From assembly GCF_963678635.1 (NCBI RefSeq), contig NC_087063.1:16673949-16737948 (forward strand): a stretch of DNA of 64,000 nt. The letters run 5' to 3'. The DNA is from Symsagittifera roscoffensis (Eukaryota > Xenacoelomorpha > Acoela > Convolutidae). Positions 61,051 through 64,000 of this stretch are shown one piece after another (position 1 is the stretch's first letter; each line of letters starts with the position of its first letter). A program made the translations under genes and the position numbers. The notes below the pieces were generated by a model. It ran no database searches. It saw only the letters and a list, made by a program, of their open reading frames with translations, and was not told where the DNA came from.

Positions 61051-61436
61051 TATTCATTGTGCGGAAAACGTAACACAAAAAAATTATGCGTGGCAAGTTT
61101 TCCCGCACAAAAAAGATAGCCGGTTGCTGTGCAAGTAACACAGAGAAAGTTTGACCAAACTGATATATGAAAACATTCTAAACACTCAACAAATTTGAAA
61201 AATAATATAAGTTTCCCATCTTTCTCTAAACTTACAGTATTTTCTTCTTTAGCAACTTCGTACCACATTTCACTTTCTATGAGCTTGTTTTGAGGTAATT
61301 AAAATTGGTTGAAAAAACCGACCCAATTCCTAAGTTCCTAGTATCAGTAGACGGATAAACTAAACTCAAAACCTGTTATTAATCCGAAGACGGAAAAGAA
61401 GAATTCGAAGATCAGAGATTGGAAAAATTCGCATTA

Positions 61437-61460
61437 TCCATACATACATACATACATACA

Positions 61461-61494
<34 letters not shown>

Positions 61495-61564
61495 CACACA
61501 TACATATATACATACATACATACATACATACATACATACATACATACATACATACATACATACA
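61437..61564. repeat. (CATA)n microsatellite
   Basis: A CATA tetranucleotide run with a few interruptions (atatatacacacatacatata). The long MYVC/THIHTYI open frames over it are repeat artefacts. Confidence 0.95.
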
Positions 61565-61868
61565 ATTTGAGAAAACCGGATTGAAAGGTAAACTTTTATT
61601 TCGCTGGGAAGTCTGACAATAAAAAATTCCACTTTTGAAACAAACGAGAAGTCGATGATCATTTTTCGTGACCTTCACATTTTTCCTGTTCAACAGCGGA
61701 GTTTCCCTTCCTTTTAACGAAGAAAAAAAACTGAATCTGATAAAACAATAAATCAAATCGCAAAAAGTAAATTTGAGCTTGAACAATTATAAGACTTTTC
61801 ATGGAAAAAAATTGAAAAGACAAGATCATGAATATATTCAGCTATTTCTTCACTCAAAACACATAAGT

Positions 61869-62297
61869 TCAAAACCATATTGATAGCTCAGGCCAGTACG
61901 ATATATCCTCTTGGAAAACAATGTGCCAGGGTACTCCACGAGGAAGTGGACGACCACGAGATTTTTTTTGAACGGGCAAATTTTTTTTGAAAACTTTCTC
62001 AGCAGTCTCTCCAATTTTTAGGATTTTTATTCCCAAAGGCGATTTTTCTTCAATTAACTTCATGGCATCTGCACAGTCTTTTGCATTTCCAAAGTTCAGC
62101 CAACCATTCATCGTGTTTTGGTTGGACCGCTGCCCACAAAAATTTATCCTGGCAACCTTCGGAAAAACTTTTTGCAGCTCTTCCTTGGCCGGCCTTAGGT
62201 TTGCGAAGACTCCTGTCATATTACCAAACCGCAGAGAAAGTGGGAGTTTGCTGAGTTTCCTGGTTTCCTTCGACTTTTTAATTATTGGCTTCAAATT
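61869..62297 (-). CDS. Terminal exon of an RRM-type RNA-binding protein (partial)
   Basis: Exon opens after a TTGGTTTTAG acceptor (first base 62297) and stays open for about 142 codons to TGA at 61869. Residues ~25-105 fit an RNA recognition motif: RNP2-like GVFANL, helix AKEELQKVFPKV, strand ARINFCG, RNP1-like region MNGWLNFGNAKDCADAMKLI, final strand IKILKIG. A basic tail follows (KKSRGRPLPRG). RNP1 lacks the usual aromatic Gly-Phe-Gly-Phe pattern, so the call is tentative. Earlier exons would lie at higher coordinates on this strand but were not found in the remaining 1.7 kb. Confidence 0.5.
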   Translation of the reverse strand, partial: NLKPIIKKSKETRKLSKLPLSLRFGNMTGVFANLRPAKEELQKVFPKVARINFCGQRSNQNTMNGWLNFGNAKDCADAMKLIEEKSPLGIKILKIGETAEKVFKKNLPVQKKSRGRPLPRGVPWHIVFQEDISYWPELSIWF

Positions 62298-62329
62298 CTA
62301 AAACCAATACACTTTTTTTGAAATTGGTT

Positions 62330-62740
62330 GAAAAAAATCCTAAAAAACGTCATATCTCGAAAACTACAAAGATTTGAGCAGCCATAATCAGAGGCAAGAT
62401 CCGAAACTGCTGAGAGTACCCTCATAATATCCAACAATAGGAATGAGAACTTCAACGTTTTAGAAACTTTTAAAATCTAAGTTTTTGAAAATTTTTTGAA
62501 AAAATTATAAAAAACGTCATATCTCGAAAACTACAAAGATTAGAGAAGTGAGATTTGGAGGCAACATTCGCAACCCCTGAGAGTACTCTGACAGCACCCA
62601 CCTACAGTGTGAGAATTTCAAAATTTGAGAAATTTTCCTTATTTGATTTTTCCAGAAATTATTGAAAAATCTCGAAAATTGCCTCTCTCGTAAACTAAAA
62701 GGATATGCACAACCTGAGAAAACTCTGACAACATCCATCT
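62330..62740 (+). repeat. ~165-bp diverged tandem repeat family
   Basis: 'cgtcatatctcgaaaactac' begins units at about 62350 and 62516, with a third diverged unit near 62676 (gcctctctcgtaaactaaaa). Each contains 'gagagtactctgacag' or a variant. Related units are at 46060-46470. Confidence 0.7.
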
Positions 62741-63466
62741 ATTAGCTTGCTTATTTCAAACTTGATGAAATAAACACTGAATTTAAACTGGAAAACCGAA
62801 AAAAAAACTTAACCATAGCTATAAAAGATATAGCTTAAACGTGAAAAAACTCTTTTGCTTAACATTTTCGAGGACCACCATGATCCGTGCTCGTTGCTTG
62901 CGGGTGAGGCAAGAATACCCAGCCCGTAAAAATAATCAAAAAAAATTGCATGTAGCTCTTAAGCAGGGGAACAACAACGGTTCGCCGTGATGAGCTGCAC
63001 AGCTCGTAAGTTAGTTATTTCCCTCGTGGATAAATGGTCTTTTCTTTATAAAAATCTAAAACAGGCAAGAAAAGATCGAAAATTTTCGAAATATTTCCAG
63101 CAAAGCAGTAAGATAAAAACCTCTTTTTGATGAGAAGCGCTATTCAACAGAATGTATTCGAGTGATAAAAACAGAATGAAAAACGGTTAAGCCTTTGAGG
63201 CGAAAAAACGAAATTAACATAAAAACAGTGAGCCTACACGGAGGCGAAGTACAGCTTCGCATCACTTGCGATACAACACAAAAATAGCATGACAAACTTA
63301 CAAACATACATTGCGACGAAAGCCTCTTTGAAAAGCCAAGAAAAACTAGATCCCAAAAATTTGAAACCGTAGCTAAAATATACTATGAACAATTCAAAGT
63401 TAAATACGTAATTCTATCCACTGTGCAATCCGCTATCTACACTGCGTATATGCATAGTTACATTCA

Positions 63467-64000
63467 AACATACATACATACATACAAACATATAAACATA
63501 CATACATACATACAAACATAAATATATACATACATACATACATACATACATACATACATACATACATACATACAAACATACATACATACATACATACATA
63601 CATACATACATACATACCTGCATACATTCATACATACCTGCATACATTCATACATACCTGCATACATTCATACATACCTGCATACATTCATACATACCTG
63701 CATACATTCATACATACCTGCATACATTCATACATACCTGCATACATTCATTCATACATACCTGCATACATTCATTCATTCATACATACATACATACATA
63801 CATACATACATACATACATACATACATACATACATACATACATACATACATACATACATACATACATACATACATACATACATACATACATACATACATA
63901 CATACATACATACATACATACATACATACATACATACATACATACATACATACATACATACATACATACATACATACATACATACATACATACATACATA
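63467..64000. repeat. (CATA)n microsatellite with embedded 20-bp minisatellite
   Basis: Two CATA runs (63467-63615 and 63780-64000, cut by the window end) flank seven to eight exact 20-bp units of 'catacattcatacatacctg' at about 63617-63770. Confidence 0.95.

Larger units (their letters stand above)
58901..61430. other. Repeat-rich spacer without supported genes
   Basis: Outside the hairpin-family fragments there are only short open frames (for example 60071-60313, 60255-60647), with no domains and no convincing splice sites. Confidence 0.4.

Noticed and set aside
63414-64000. Long open frames of Met-Tyr-Val-Cys repeats on the minus strand
   Set aside because: They are translations of the CATA microsatellite in every frame, not genes. 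The same applies to 61366-61786.

Overview
The window is eukaryotic and most likely from an invertebrate animal. It is AT-rich and mostly non-coding. Genes are split into phase-consistent exons with GT-AG boundaries and pyrimidine-rich TTTCAG acceptors, exons are visibly richer in G+C than introns, and several classes of animal transposon are present. Several start codons lie only 7-35 nt downstream of a strong splice acceptor, which is what spliced-leader trans-splicing would look like (nematodes, flatworms, tunicates, rotifers, some cnidarians). I cannot name the species.

Region 1 (1-26 kb, + strand) holds a multi-exon gene, or two neighbouring paralogues, made of repeated modules of about 130 residues with four cysteines. 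Each module is encoded by two exons, with a strict intron-phase alternation (1, 0, 1, 0). Its introns carry a MITE-like element and an array of degenerate short palindromes. A small candidate Cys-rich secreted protein (5.7-6.9 kb) and a 12-kb composite tandem array (8.0-20.2 kb) lie between the two exon groups.

Region 2 (27.5-37.3 kb) is one decayed Ty3/Gypsy-like retrotransposon whose pol region has been duplicated in tandem. Gag, reverse transcriptase, RNase H and integrase pieces are recognisable, and all are broken.

Region 3 (37.3-46.9 kb) is gene-poor and repeat-rich. It has a 33-bp minisatellite, an apparently identical 909-bp tandem duplication, dispersed hairpin-bearing repeats and one G+C-rich island.

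Region 4 (46.97-55.13 kb, all - strand) is the most interesting part. It is an operon-like run of genes with short spacers. In transcription order they are: a small Ser/Asn-rich protein; a basic coiled-coil plus protein-kinase protein; an unrecognised 140-aa protein; two BEN-like proteins; and a 1001-aa protein fusing a SET methyltransferase domain to a Transposase_21/DUF4218 (CACTA/EnSpm-like) transposase. Coding capacity appears intact. I interpret it as the gene set of a large DNA transposon, or a domesticated derivative, but I could not find convincing terminal inverted repeats.

Region 5 (55.4-64 kb) has a ~302-bp satellite next to the cluster, a large inverted pair of hairpin-family repeats, a probable RRM-encoding terminal exon (- strand), a ~165-bp repeat family and long CATA microsatellites running to the window edge.
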